A DNA stretch of 64,000 nt from Ilex aquifolium (Eukaryota > Streptophyta > Magnoliopsida > Aquifoliales > Aquifoliaceae), in NCBI GenBank assembly GCA_951799425.1, contig OX637399.1:36243701-36307700 (forward strand), given 5' to 3'. Shown in pieces: positions 10,301 through 22,962 of this stretch. Positions within the stretch are counted from its first letter, which is position 1, and each line of letters begins with the position of its first letter. The position numbers and the translations under genes are program-made. A model generated the notes under the pieces. It was not told the origin of the DNA and searched no databases. It saw only the letters and a program-made list of their open reading frames with translations.

Positions 10301-12835
10301 GAGTTCGGGAGAAAGAGTTATGTCGGATATAATATTTCATTTTAAAGGAGGACTACTTATTACACAAAACTTGCGTTACAATAGAGTCCATGCTAGAGGA
10401 TTTTTCATGACTTTTGATGTGAATAAAATGGTTAGGGATTGAAGAATTCTTTACAATGCCGCAAGAATCATCTTAATCAGAGACCGGAGCAAAAAGTTAT
10501 GTCAGAAATACTGAAGATTGGGAAATTACTTTTTTTTGCCTTGTGGAGGGGAATGGCCAACTATACCAAACTTCCATCACAATTTCGAACTTGTTAGAAG
10601 ATGAATCACCAATTTTGGTCTCAATATATTGGTTAGGGTTTCGAGTTCTCTTTGCAATGCCGCAAGAATTAGCTCAATCCGAGTTCGGGAGAAAGAGTTA
10701 TGTCGGATATAATATTTCATTTTAAAGGAGGACTACTTATTACACAAAACTTGCGTTACAATAGAGTCCATGCTAGAGGATTTTTCATGACTTTTGATGT
10801 GAATAAAATGGTTAGGGATTGAAGAATTCTTTACAATGCCACAAGAATCATCTTAATCAGAGACCGGAGCAAAAAGTTATGTCAGAAATACTGAAGATTG
10901 GGAAATTACTTTTTTTTGCCTTGTGGAGGGGAATGGCCAACTATACCAAACTTCCATCACAATTTCGAACTTGTTAGAAAATGAATCACCAATTTTGATC
11001 TGAATATATTTGTTAGGGTTTCAAGTTCTCTTTGCAATGCCGTAAGTATTAGCTCAATCCGAGTTCGGGAGAAAGAGTTATGTCGGATATAATATTTCAT
11101 TTTAAAGGAGGACTACTTATTACACAAAACTTGCGTTACAATAGAGTCCATGCTAGAGGATTTTTCATGACTTTTGATGTGAATAAAATGGTTAGGGATT
11201 GAAGAATTCCTTACAATGCCTCAAGAATCATCTTAATCAGAGACCGGAGCAAAAAGTTATGTCAGAAATACTGAAGATTGGGAAATTACTTTTTTTTGCC
11301 TTGTGGAGGGGAATGACCAACTATACCAAACTTCCATCACAATTTCGAACTTGTTAGAAGATGAATCACCAATTTTGATCTGAATATATTTGTTAGGGTT
11401 TCAAGTTCTCTTTGCAATGCCGTAAGTATTAGCTCAATCCGAGTTCGGGAGAAAGAGTTATGTCGGATATAATATTTCATTTTAAAGGAGGACTACTTAT
11501 TACACAAAACTTGCGTTACAATAGAGTCCATGCTAGAGGATTTTTCATGACTTTTGATGTGAATAAAATGGTTAGGGATTGAAGAATTCTTTACAATGCC
11601 GCAAGAATCATCTTAATCAGAGACCGGAGCAAAAAGTTATGTCAGAAATACTGAAGATTGGGAAATTACTTTTTTTTGCCTTGTGGAGGGGAATGGCCAA
11701 CTATACCAAACTTCCATCACAATTTCGAACTTGTTAGAAGATGAATCACCAATTTTGATCTGAATATATTTGTTAGGGTTTCAAGTTCTCTTTGCAATGC
11801 CGTAAGTATTAGCTCAATCCGAGTTCGGGAGAAAGAGTTATGTCGGATATAATATTTCATTTTAAAGGAGGACTACTTATTACACAAAACTTGCGTTACA
11901 ATAGAGTCCATGCTAGAGGATTTTTCATGACTTTTGATGTGAATAAAATGGTTAGGGATTGAAGAATTCTTTACAATGCCGCAAGAATCATCTTAATCAG
12001 AGACCGGAGCAAAAAGTTATGTCAGAAATACTGAAGATTGGGAAATTACTTTTTTTTGCCTTGTGGAGGGGAATGGCCAACTATACCAAACTTCCATCAC
12101 AATTTCGAACTTGTTAGAAGATGAATCACCAATTTTGATCTCAATATATTGGTTAGGGTTTCGAGTTCTCTTTGCAATGCCGCAAGAATTAGCTCAATCC
12201 GAGTTCGGGAGAAAGAGTTATGTCGGATATAATATTTCATTTTAAAGGAGGACTACTTATTACACAAAACTTGCGTTACAATAGAGTCCATGCTAGAGGA
12301 TTTTTCATGACTTTTGATGTGAATAAAATGGTTAGGGATTGAAGAATTCTTTACAATGCCACAAGAATCATCTTAATCAGAGACCGGAGCAAAAAGTTAT
12401 GTCAGAAATACTGAAGATTGGGAAATTACTTTTTTTTGCCTTGTGGAGGGGAATGGCCAACTATACCAAACTTCCATCACAATTTCGAACTTGTTAGAAG
12501 ATGAATCACCAATTTTGATCTCAATATATTGGTTAGGGTTTCAAGTTCTCTTTGCAATGCCGCAAGAATTAGCTCAATCCGAGTTCGGGAGAAAAAGTTA
12601 TGTCGGATATAATATTTCATTTTAAAGGAGGACTACTTATTACACAAAACTTGCGTTACAATAGAGCCCATGCTAGATGATTTTTCATGACTTTTGTTGT
12701 GAATAAAATGGTTAGGGATTGAAGAATTCTTTACAATGCCGCAAGAATCATCTTAATCAGAGACCGGAGCAAAAAGTTATGTCAGAAATACTGAAGATTG
12801 GGAAATTACTTTTTTTTGCCTTGTGGAGGGGAATG
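4342..12835 (+). repeat. HOR block II: 11-monomer unit, 4,180 bp, two tandem copies
   Basis: Diagnostic markers recur at exactly 4,180 bp (11 x 380): TTTCGAG monomers at 4731 and 8911, TTAAGCAG with the TCGACATTG monomer at 5111 and 9291, GACTACGTAT at about 5791 and 9971, TTAATCATAG at about 5913 and 10093, TTTTGGTCTC at about 6435 and 10615, and GAATTCCTT at 7026 and 11206. I found no mismatch at the markers checked, though this was not a full base-by-base alignment. The left edge lies where 4310 (GAGTCC) and 8490 (GAGCCC) stop matching; the right edge lies before 12836, where GGCC becomes GACC. Near-identity implies a very recent duplication or an assembly artefact. Confidence 0.92.
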
Positions 12836-13499
12836 ACCAACTATACCAAACTTCCATCACAATTTCGAACTTGTTAGAAGATGAATCACCAATTTTGATC
12901 TGAATATATTTGTTAGGGTTTCAAGTTCTCTTTGCAATGCCGTAAGTATTAGCTCAATCCGAGTTCGGGAGAAAGATTTATGTCGGATATAATATTTCAT
13001 TTTAAAGGAGGACTACTTATTACACAAAACTTGCGTTACAATAGAGTCCATGCTAGAGGATTTTTCATGACTTTTGATGTGAATAAAATGGTTAGGGATT
13101 GAAGAATTCTTTACAATGCCGCAAGAATCATCTTAATCAGAGACCGGAGCAAAAAGTTATGTCAGAAATACTGAAGATTGGGAAATTACTTTTTTTTGCC
13201 TTGTGGAGGGGAATGGCCAACTATACCAAACTTCCATCACAATTTCGAACTTGTTAGAAGATGAATCACCAATTTTGATCTGAATATATTTGTTAGGGTT
13301 TCAAGTTCTCTTTGCAATGCCGAAAGTATTAGCTCAATCCGAGTTCGGGAGAAAGAGTTATGTCGGATATAATATTTCATTTTAAAGGAGGACTACTTAT
13401 TACACAAAACTTGCGTTACAATAGAGTCCATGCTAGAGGATTTTTCATGACTTTTGATGTGAATAAAATGGTTAGGGATTGAAGAATTCTTTACAATGC
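12711..13499 (+). repeat. Return to the 5-mer HOR (two marker monomers)
   Basis: These two monomers carry the same private pair of markers as those at 2071 and 2451: GACCAA with GAAAGATTTA, then CCGAAAGTATT. The same pair occurs a third time at 19923-20682. The 11-mer block is therefore flanked on its right by sequence that belongs to the 5-mer family, as if it arose inside, or was inserted into, a 5-mer array. The following monomers (class a, b, c) continue the 5-mer order into the next duplication. Confidence 0.8.
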
Positions 13500-15370
13500 C
13501 GCAAGAATCATATTAATCAGAGACCAGAGCAAAAAGTTATGTGAGAAATACTGAAGATTGGGAAATTACTTTTTTTTGCCTTGTGGAGGGGAATGGCCAA
13601 CTATACCAAACTTCCATCACAATTTTGAACTTGTTAGAAGATGAATCACCAATTTTGATCTCAAAATATTGGTTAGGATTTCAAGTTCTCTTTGCAATGC
13701 CGCAAGAATTAGCTCAATCCGAGTTCGGGAGAAAGAGTTATGTCGGATATAATATTTCATTTTAAAGGAGGACTACTAATTACACAAAACTTGCCTTACA
13801 ATAGAGCCCATGCTAGAGGATTTTTCATGACTTTTGATGTGAATAAAATGGTTAGGGATTGAAGAATTCTTTACAATGCCGCAAGAATCATCTTAATCAG
13901 AGACCGGAGCAAAAAGTTATGTCAGAAATACTGAAGATTGGGAAATTACTTTTTTTTGCCTTGTGGAGGGGAATGGCCAACTATACCAAACTTCCATCAC
14001 AGTTTCGAACTTGTTAGAAGATGAATCACCAATTTTGATCTCAATATATTGGTTAGGGTTTCAAGTTCTCTTTGCAATGCCGCAAGAATTAGCTCAATCC
14101 GAGTTCGGGAGAAAGAGTTATGTCGGATATAATATTTCATTTTAAAGGAGGACTACTTATTACACAAAACTTGCGTTACAATAGAGTCCATGCTAGAGGA
14201 TTTTTCATGACTTTTGATGTGAATAAAATGGTTAGGGATTGAAGAATTCTTTACAATGCCGCAACAATCATCTTAATCAGAGACCGGAGCAAAAAGTTAT
14301 GTCAGAAATACTGAAGATTGGAAAATTACTTTTTTTTGCCTTGTGGAGGGGAATGGCCAACTATACCAAACTTCCATCACAATTTCGAACTTGTTAGAAG
14401 ATGAATCACCAATTTTGATCTCAATATATTGGTTAGGGTTTCAAGTTCTCTTTGCAATGCCGCAAGAATTAGCTCAATCCGAGTTCGGGAGAAAAAGTTA
14501 TGTCGGATATAATATTTCATTTTAAAGGAGGACTACTTATTACACAAAACTTGCGTTACAATAGAGCCCATGCTAGATGATTTTTCATGACTTTTGTTGT
14601 GAATAAAATGGTTAGGGATTGAAGAATTCTTTACAATGCCGCAAGAATCATCTTAATCAGAGACCGGAGCAAAAAGTTATGTCAGAAATACTAAAGAATG
14701 GGAAATTACTTTTTTTTTCCTTGTGGAGGGGAATGGCCAACTATACCAAACTTCCATCACAATTTCGAACTTGTTAGAAGATGAATCACCAATTTTGATC
14801 TCAATATATTTGTTAGGGTTTCAAGTTCTCTTTGCAATGCCGTAAGTATTAGCTCAATCCGAGTTCGGGAGAAAGAGTTATGTCGGATATAATATTTCAT
14901 TTTAAAGGAGGACTACTTATTACACAAAACTTGCGTTACAATAGAGTCCATGCTAGAGGATTTTTCATGACTTTTGATGTGAATAAAATGGTTAGGGATT
15001 GAAGAATTCTTTACAATGCCGCAAGAATCATCTTAATCAGAGACCGGAGCAAAAAGTTATGTCAGAAATACTGAAGATTGGGAAATTACTTTTTTTTGCC
15101 TTGTGGAGGGGAATGGCCAACTATACCAAACTTCCATCACAATTTCGAACTTGTTAGAAGATGAATCACCAATTTTGATCTCAATATATTGGTTTGGGTT
15201 TCAAGTTCTCTTTGCAATGCCGCAAGAATTAGCTCAATCCGAGTTCGGAAGAAAGAGTTATATCGGATATAATATTTCATTTTAAAGGAGGACTACTTAT
15301 TACACAAAACTTGCGTTACAATAGAGCCCATGCTAGAGGATTTTTCATGACTTTTGATGTGAATAAAATG

Positions 15371-15746
15371 GTTAGGGATTGAAGAATTCTTTACAATGCC
15401 GCAAGAATCATCTTAATCAGAGACCGGAGCAAAAAGTTATGTCAGAAATACTAAAGATTGGGAAATTACTTTTTTTTTTCCTTGTGGAGGGGAATGGCCA
15501 ACTATACCAAACTTCCATCTTCGAACTTGTTAGAAGATGAATCACCAATTTTCATCTCAATATATTGGTTAGGGTTTCAAGTTCTCATTGCAATGCCGCA
15601 AGAATTAGCTCAATCAGAGTTCGGGAGAAAAAGTTATGTCCGATATAATATTTCATTTTAAAGGAGGACTACTTATTATACAAAACTTGCATTACAATAG
15701 AGCCCATGCTAGAGGATTTTTCATGACTTTTGATGTGAATAAAATG
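15371..15746 (+). repeat. 376-bp deletion monomer, copy 1
   Basis: Half A lacks 5 bp: CCATCTTCGAAC is seen where others have CCATCACAATTTCGAAC. Its T-tract is 10 T running directly into CC, a net gain of one base, giving 376 bp. It also carries several private substitutions: TTTTCATCTC, TTCTCATTGC, CAATCAGAG, GTCCGATAT, TTATTATAC and TTGCATTAC. It is therefore one of the most diverged monomers in the window, possibly an older lineage that escaped homogenisation and was then copied by the 2,276-bp duplication. Confidence 0.92.
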
Positions 15747-17646
15747 GTTAGGGATTGAAGAATTCTTTACAATGCCGCAAGAATCATCTTAATCAGAGAC
15801 CAGAGCAAAAAGTTATGTGAGAAATACTGAAGATTGGGAAATTACTTTTTTTTGCCTTGTGGAGGGGAATGGCCAACTATACCAAACTTCCATCACAATT
15901 TTGAACTTGTTAGAAGATGAATCACCAATTTTGATCTCAAAATATTGGTTAGGATTTCAAGTTCTCTTTGCAATGCCGCAAGAATTAGCTCAATCCGAGT
16001 TCGGGAGAAAGAGTTATGTCGGATATAATATTTCATTTTAAAGGAGGACTACTAATTACACAAAACTTGCCTTACAATAGAGCCCATGCTAGAGGATTTT
16101 TCATGACTTTTGATGTGAATAAAATGGTTAGGGATTGAAGAATTCTTTACAATGCCGCAAGAATCATCTTAATCAGAGACCGGAGCAAAAAGTTATGTCA
16201 GAAATACTGAAGATTGGGAAATTACTTTTTTTTGCCTTGTGGAGGGGAATGGCCAACTATACCAAACTTCCATCACAGTTTCGAACTTGTTAGAAGATGA
16301 ATCACCAATTTTGATCTCAATATATTGGTTAGGGTTTCAAGTTCTCTTTGCAATGCCGCAAGAATTAGCTCAATCCGAGTTCGGGAGAAAGAGTTATGTC
16401 GGATATAATATTTCATTTTAAAGGAGGACTACTTATTACACAAAACTTGCGTTACAATAGAGTCCATGCTAGAGGATTTTTCATGACTTTTGATGTGAAT
16501 AAAATGGTTAGGGATTGAAGAATTCTTTACAATGCCGCAACAATCATCTTAATCAGAGACCGGAGCAAAAAGTTATGTCAGAAATACTGAAGATTGGAAA
16601 ATTACTTTTTTTTGCCTTGTGGAGGGGAATGGCCAACTATACCAAACTTCCATCACAATTTCGAACTTGTTAGAAGATGAATCACCAATTTTGATCTCAA
16701 TATATTGGTTAGGGTTTCAAGTTCTCTTTGCAATGCCGCAAGAATTAGCTCAATCCGAGTTCGGGAGAAAAAGTTATGTCGGATATAATATTTCATTTTA
16801 AAGGAGGACTACTTATTACACAAAACTTGCGTTACAATAGAGCCCATGCTAGATGATTTTTCATGACTTTTGTTGTGAATAAAATGGTTAGGGATTGAAG
16901 AATTCTTTACAATGCCGCAAGAATCATCTTAATCAGAGACCGGAGCAAAAAGTTATGTCAGAAATACTAAAGAATGGGAAATTACTTTTTTTTTCCTTGT
17001 GGAGGGGAATGGCCAACTATACCAAACTTCCATCACAATTTCGAACTTGTTAGAAGATGAATCACCAATTTTGATCTCAATATATTTGTTAGGGTTTCAA
17101 GTTCTCTTTGCAATGCCGTAAGTATTAGCTCAATCCGAGTTCGGGAGAAAGAGTTATGTCGGATATAATATTTCATTTTAAAGGAGGACTACTTATTACA
17201 CAAAACTTGCGTTACAATAGAGTCCATGCTAGAGGATTTTTCATGACTTTTGATGTGAATAAAATGGTTAGGGATTGAAGAATTCTTTACAATGCCGCAA
17301 GAATCATCTTAATCAGAGACCGGAGCAAAAAGTTATGTCAGAAATACTGAAGATTGGGAAATTACTTTTTTTTGCCTTGTGGAGGGGAATGGCCAACTAT
17401 ACCAAACTTCCATCACAATTTCGAACTTGTTAGAAGATGAATCACCAATTTTGATCTCAATATATTGGTTTGGGTTTCAAGTTCTCTTTGCAATGCCGCA
17501 AGAATTAGCTCAATCCGAGTTCGGAAGAAAGAGTTATGTCGGATATAATATTTCATTTTAAAGGAGGACTACTTATTACACAAAACTTGCGTTACAATAG
17601 AGCCCATGCTAGAGGATTTTTCATGACTTTTGATGTGAATAAAATG

Positions 17647-18022
17647 GTTAGGGATTGAAGAATTCTTTACAATGCCGCAAGAATCATCTTAATCAGAGAC
17701 CGGAGCAAAAAGTTATGTCAGAAATACTAAAGATTGGGAAATTACTTTTTTTTTTCCTTGTGGAGGGGAATGGCCAACTATACCAAACTTCCATCTTCGA
17801 ACTTGTTAGAAGATGAATCACCAATTTTCATCTCAATATATTGGTTAGGGTTTCAAGTTCTCATTGCAATGCCGCAAGAATTAGCTCAATCAGAGTTCGG
17901 GAGAAAAAGTTATGTCCGATATAATATTTCATTTTAAAGGAGGACTACTTATTATACAAAACTTGCATTACAATAGAGCCCATGCTAGAGGATTTTTCAT
18001 GACTTTTGATGTGAATAAAATG
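17647..18022 (+). repeat. 376-bp deletion monomer, copy 2
   Basis: Second copy of the deletion monomer, exactly 2,276 bp downstream of the first, with the same 5-bp deletion, 10-T tract and private substitutions. Because all the private changes are shared, the duplication came after this monomer diverged. It forms the left boundary of the second copy of block I. Confidence 0.92.
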
Positions 18023-21000
18023 GTTAGGGATTGAAGAATTCTTTACAATGCCTCAAGAATCATCTTAATCAGAGACCGGAGCAAAAAGTTATGTCAGAAA
18101 TACTGAAGATTGGGAAATTACTTTTTTTTGCCTTGTGGAGGGGAATGACCAACTATACCAAACTTCCATCACAATTTCGAACTTGTTAGAAGATGAATCA
18201 CCAATTTTGATCTGAATATATTTGTTAGGGTTTCAAGTTCTCTTTGCAATGCCGTAAGTATTAGCTCAATCCGAGTTCGGGAGAAAGAGTTATGTCGGAT
18301 ATAATATTTCATTTTAAAGGAGGACTACTTATTACACAAAACTTGCGTTACAATAGAGTCCATGCTAGAGGATTTTTCATGACTTTTGATGTGAATAAAA
18401 TGGTTAGGGATTGAAGAATTCTTTACAATGCCGCAAGAATCATCTTAATCAGAGACCGGAGCAAAAAGTTATGTCAGAAATACTGAAGATTGGGAAATTA
18501 CTTTTTTTTGCCTTGTGGAGGGGAATGGCCAACTATACCAAACTTCCATCACAATTTCGAACTTGTTAGAAGATGAATCACCAATTTTGATCTGAATATA
18601 TTTGTTAGGGTTTCAAGTTCTCTTTGCAATGCCGTAAGTATTAGCTCAATCCGAGTTCGGGAGAAAGAGTTATGTCGGATATAATATTTCATTTTAAAGG
18701 AGGACTACTTATTACACAAAACTTGCGTTACAATAGAGTCCATGCTAGAGGATTTTTCATGACTTTTGATGTGAATAAAATGGTTAGGGATTGAAGAATT
18801 CTTTACAATGCCGCAAGAATCATCTTAATCAGAGACCGGAGCAAAAAGTTATGTCAGAAATACTGAAGATTGGGAAATTACTTTTTTTTGCCTTGTGGAG
18901 GGGAATGGCCAACTATACCAAACTTCCATCACAATTTTGAACTTGTTAGAAGATGAATCACCAATTTTGATCTCAAAATATTGGTTAGGATTTCAAGTTC
19001 TCTTTGCAATGCCGCAAGAATTAGCTCAATCCGAGTTCGGGAGAAAGAGTTATGTCGGATATAATATTTCATTTTAAAGGAGGACTACTAATTACACAAA
19101 ACTTGCCTTACAATAGAGCCCATGCTAGAGGATTTTTCATGACTTTTGATGTGAATAAAATGGTTAGGGATTGAAGAATTCTTTACAATGCCGCAAGAAT
19201 CATCTTAATCAGAGACCGGAGCAAAAAGTTATGTCAGAAATACTGAAGATTGGGAAATTACTTTTTTTTGCCTTGTGGAGGGGAATGGCCAACTATACCA
19301 AACTTCCATCACAGTTTCGAACTTGTTAGAAGATGAATCACCAATTTTGATCTCAATATATTGGTTAGGGTTTCAAGTTCTCTTTGCAATGCCGCAAGAA
19401 TTAGCTCAATCCGAGTTCGGGAGAAAGAGTTATGTCGGATATAATATTTCATTTTAAGGGAGGACTACTTATTACACAAAACTTGCGTTACAATAGAGTC
19501 CATGCTAGAGGATTTTTCATGACTTTTGATGTGAATAAAATGGTTAGGGATTGAAGAATTCTTTACAATGCCGCAAGAATCATCTTAATCAGAGACCGGA
19601 GCAAAAAGTTATGTCAGAAATACTGAAGATTGGGAAATTACTTTTTTTTGCCTTGTGGAGGGGAATGGCCAACTATACCAAACTTCCATCACAATTTCGA
19701 ACTTGTTAGAAGATGAATCACCAATTTTGATCTCAATATATTGGTTAGGGTTTCAAGTTCTCTTTGCAATGCCGCAAGAATTAGCTCAATCCGAGTTCGG
19801 GAGAAAAAGTTATGTCGGATATAATATTTCATTTTAAAGGAGGACTACTTATTACACAAAACTTGCGTTACAATAGAGCCCATGCTAGATGATTTTTCAT
19901 GACTTTTGTTGTGAATAAAATGGTTAGGGATTGAAGAATTCTTTACAATGCCGCAAGAATCATCTTAATCAGAGACCGGAGCAAAAAGTTATGTCAGAAA
20001 TACTGAAGATTGGGAAATTACTTTTTTTTGCCTTGTGGAGGGGAATGACCAACTATACCAAACTTCCATCACAATTTCGAACTTGTTAGAAGATGAATCA
20101 CCAATTTTGATCTGAATATATTTGTTAGGGTTTCAAGTTCTCTTTGCAATGCCGTAAGTATTAGCTCAATCCGAGTTCGGGAGAAAGATTTATGTCGGAT
20201 ATAATATTTCATTTTAAAGGAGGACTACTTATTACACAAAACTTGCGTTACAATAGAGTCCATGCTAGAGGATTTTTCATGACTTTTGATGTGAATAAAA
20301 TGGTTAGGGATTGAAGAATTCTTTACAATGCCGCAAGAATCATCTTAATCAGAGACCGGAGCAAAAAGTTATGTCAGAAATACTGAAGATTGGGAAATTA
20401 CTTTTTTTTGCCTTGTGGAGGGGAATGGCCAACTATACCAAACTTCCATCACAATTTCGAACTTGTTAGAAGATGAATCACCAATTTTGATCTGAATATA
20501 TTTGTTAGGGTTTCAAGTTCTCTTTGCAATGCCGAAAGTATTAGCTCAATCCGAGTTCGGGAGAAAGAGTTATGTCGGATATAATATTTCATTTTAAAGG
20601 AGGACTACTTATTACACAAAACTTGCGTTACAATAGAGTCCATGCTAGAGGATTTTTCATGACTTTTGATGTGAATAAAATGGTTAGGGATTGAAGAATT
20701 CTTTACAATGCCGCAAGAATCATCTTAATCAGAGACCAGAGCAAAAAGTTATGTCAGAAATACTGAAGATTGGGAAATTACTTTTTTTTGCCTTGTGGAG
20801 GGGAATGGCCAACTATACCAAACTTCCATCACAATTTTGAACTTGTTAGAAGATGAATCACCAATTTTGATCTCAAAATATTGGTTAGGATTTCAAGTTC
20901 TCTTTGCAATGCCGCAAGAATTAGCTCAATCCGAGTTCGGGAGAAAGAGTTATGTCGGATATAATATTTCATTTTAAAGGAGGACTACTAATTACACAAA

Positions 21001-22884
21001 ACTTGCCTTACAATAGAGTCCATGCTAGAGGATTTTTCATGACTTTTGATGTGAATAAAATGGTTAGGGATTGAAGAATTCTTTACAATGCCGCAAGAAT
21101 CATCTTAATCAGAGACCGGAGCAAAAAGTTATGTCAGAAATACTGAAGATTGGGAAATTACTTTTTTTTGCCTTGTGGAGGGGAATGGCCAACTATACCA
21201 AACTTCCATCACAGTTTCGAACTTGTTAGAAGATGAATCACCAATTTTGATCTCAATATATTGGTTAGGGTTTCAAGTTCTCTTTGCAATGCCGCAAGAA
21301 TTAGCTCAATCCGAGTTCGGGAGAAAGAGTTATGTCGGATATAATATTTCATTTTAAAGGAGGACTACTTATTACACAAAACTTGCGTTACAATAGAGTC
21401 CATGCTAGAGGATTTTTCATGACTTTTGATGTGAATAAAATGGTTAGGGATTGAAGAATTCTTTACAATGCCGCAAGAATCATCTTAATCAGAGACCGGA
21501 GCAAAAAGTTATGTCAGAAATACTGAAGATTGGAAAATTACTTTTTTTTGCCTTGTGGAGGGGAATGGCCAACTATACCAAACTTCCATCACAATTTCGA
21601 ACTTGTTAGAAGATGAATCACCAATTTTGATCTCAATATATTGGTTAGGGTTTCAAGTTCTCTTTGCAATGCCGCAAGAATTAGCTCAATCCGAGTTCGG
21701 GAGAAAAAGTTATGTCGGATATAATATTTCATTTTAAAGGAGGACTACTTATTACACAAAACTTGCGTTACAATAGAGCCCATGCTAGATGATTTTTCAT
21801 GACTTTTGTTGTGAATAAAATGGTTAGGGATTGAAGAATTCTTTACAATGCCGCAAGAATCATCTTAATCAGAGACCGGAGCAAAAAGTTATGTCAGAAA
21901 TACTGAAGATTGGGAAATTACTTTTTTTTGCCTTGTGGAGGGGAATGGCCAACTATACCAAACTTCCATCACAATTTCGAACTTGTTAGAAGATGAATCA
22001 CCAATTTTGATCTGAATATATTTGTTAGGGTTTCAAGTTCTCTTTGCAATGCCGTAAGTATTAGCTCAATCCGAGTTCGGGAGAAAGAGTTATGTCGGAT
22101 ATAATATTTCATTTTAAAGGAGGACTACTTATTACACAAAACTTGCGTTACAATAGAGTCCATGCTAGAGGATTTTTCATGACTTTTGATGTGAATAAAA
22201 TGGTTAGGGATTGAAGAATTCTTTACAATGCCGCAAGAATCATCTTAATCAGAGACCGGAGCAAAAAGTTATGTCAGAAATACTGAAGATTGGGAAATTA
22301 CTTTTTTTTGCCTTGTGGAGGGGAATGGCCAACTATACCAAACTTCCATCACAATTTCGAACTTGTTAGAAGATGAATCACCAATTTTGATCTGAATATA
22401 TTTGTTAGGGTTTCAAGTTCTCTTTGCAATGCCGTAAGTATTAGCTCAATCCGAGTTCGGGAGAAAGAGTTATGTCGGATATAATATTTCATTTTAAAGG
22501 AGGACTACTTATTACACAAAACTTGCGTTACAATAGAGTCCATGCTAGAGGATTTTTCATGACTTTTGATGTGAATAAAATGGTTAGGGATTGAAGAATT
22601 CTTTACAATGCCGCAAGAATCATCTTAATCAGAGACCGGAGCAAAAAGTTATGTCAGAAATACTGAAGATTGGGAAATTACTTTTTTTTGCCTTGTGGAG
22701 GGGAATGGCCAACTATACCAAACTTCCATCACAATTTCGAACTTGTTAGAAGATGAATCACCAATTTTGGTCTCAATATATTGGTTAGGGTTTCGAGTTC
22801 TCTTTGCAATGCCGCAAGAATTAGCTCAATCCGAGTTCGGGAGAAAGAGTTATGTCGGATATAATATTTCATTTTAAAGGAGGA
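17980..22884 (+). repeat. Second copy of HOR block I, offset 17,852 bp
   Basis: The order of marker monomers in 128-5032 is repeated here with a constant offset of 17,852 bp (47 x 380 minus 8, the minus 8 coming from the two 376-bp monomers). Shared private markers include CCTCAAG (200/18052), TTAAGGGAGG after a class-b monomer (~1602/19454), GAAAGATTTA, CCGAAAG and ACCAGAG (2886/20738). I saw four differences over about 4.9 kb: 1428/19280, 3167/21019, 3664/21516 and 4918/22770. The match ends where 5035 (ACTTAT) and 22887 (ACTAAT) diverge. Confidence 0.93.
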
Positions 22885-22962
22885 CTACTAATTACACAAA
22901 ACTTGCCTTACAATAGAGTCCATGCTAGAGGATTTTTCATGACTTTTGATGTGAATAAAATG
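22583..22962 (+). repeat. Recombinant monomer (11-mer front, 5-mer back)
   Basis: Half A and the start of half B carry TTTTGGTCTC and TTTCGAG, the marker pair of a monomer in the 11-mer HOR (6251 and 10431). The rest of half B carries ACTAATTAC and TTGCCTTAC followed by GAGTCC, the combination seen after the class-a monomer at 20683. The switch lies between about 22795 and 22887. This is what unequal crossover or gene conversion between two HOR families would leave. Parallel point mutation would need several independent changes. Confidence 0.75.

Larger units (their letters stand above)
13500..18050 (+). repeat. Tandem duplication of a 6-monomer, 2,276-bp segment
   Basis: Segment ~13500-15775 is repeated directly at ~15776-18051. 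Shared private markers, each 2,276 bp apart, are GTGAGAAATA (13541/15817), GCAACAATCA (~14262/16538), the TCAATATATTTG junction (~14803/17079), GGTTTGGGTTT (~15191/17467) and the deletion monomer. I noticed two differences: TATATCGG versus TATGTCGG at about 15260/17536, and TCATATTAA versus TCATCTTAA at about 13510/15786, the latter close to the breakpoint. The length is 6 x 380 minus 4, explained by the 376-bp monomer. The end is marked by CCTCAAG at 18051, where copy 1 has CCGCAAG. Confidence 0.92.
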
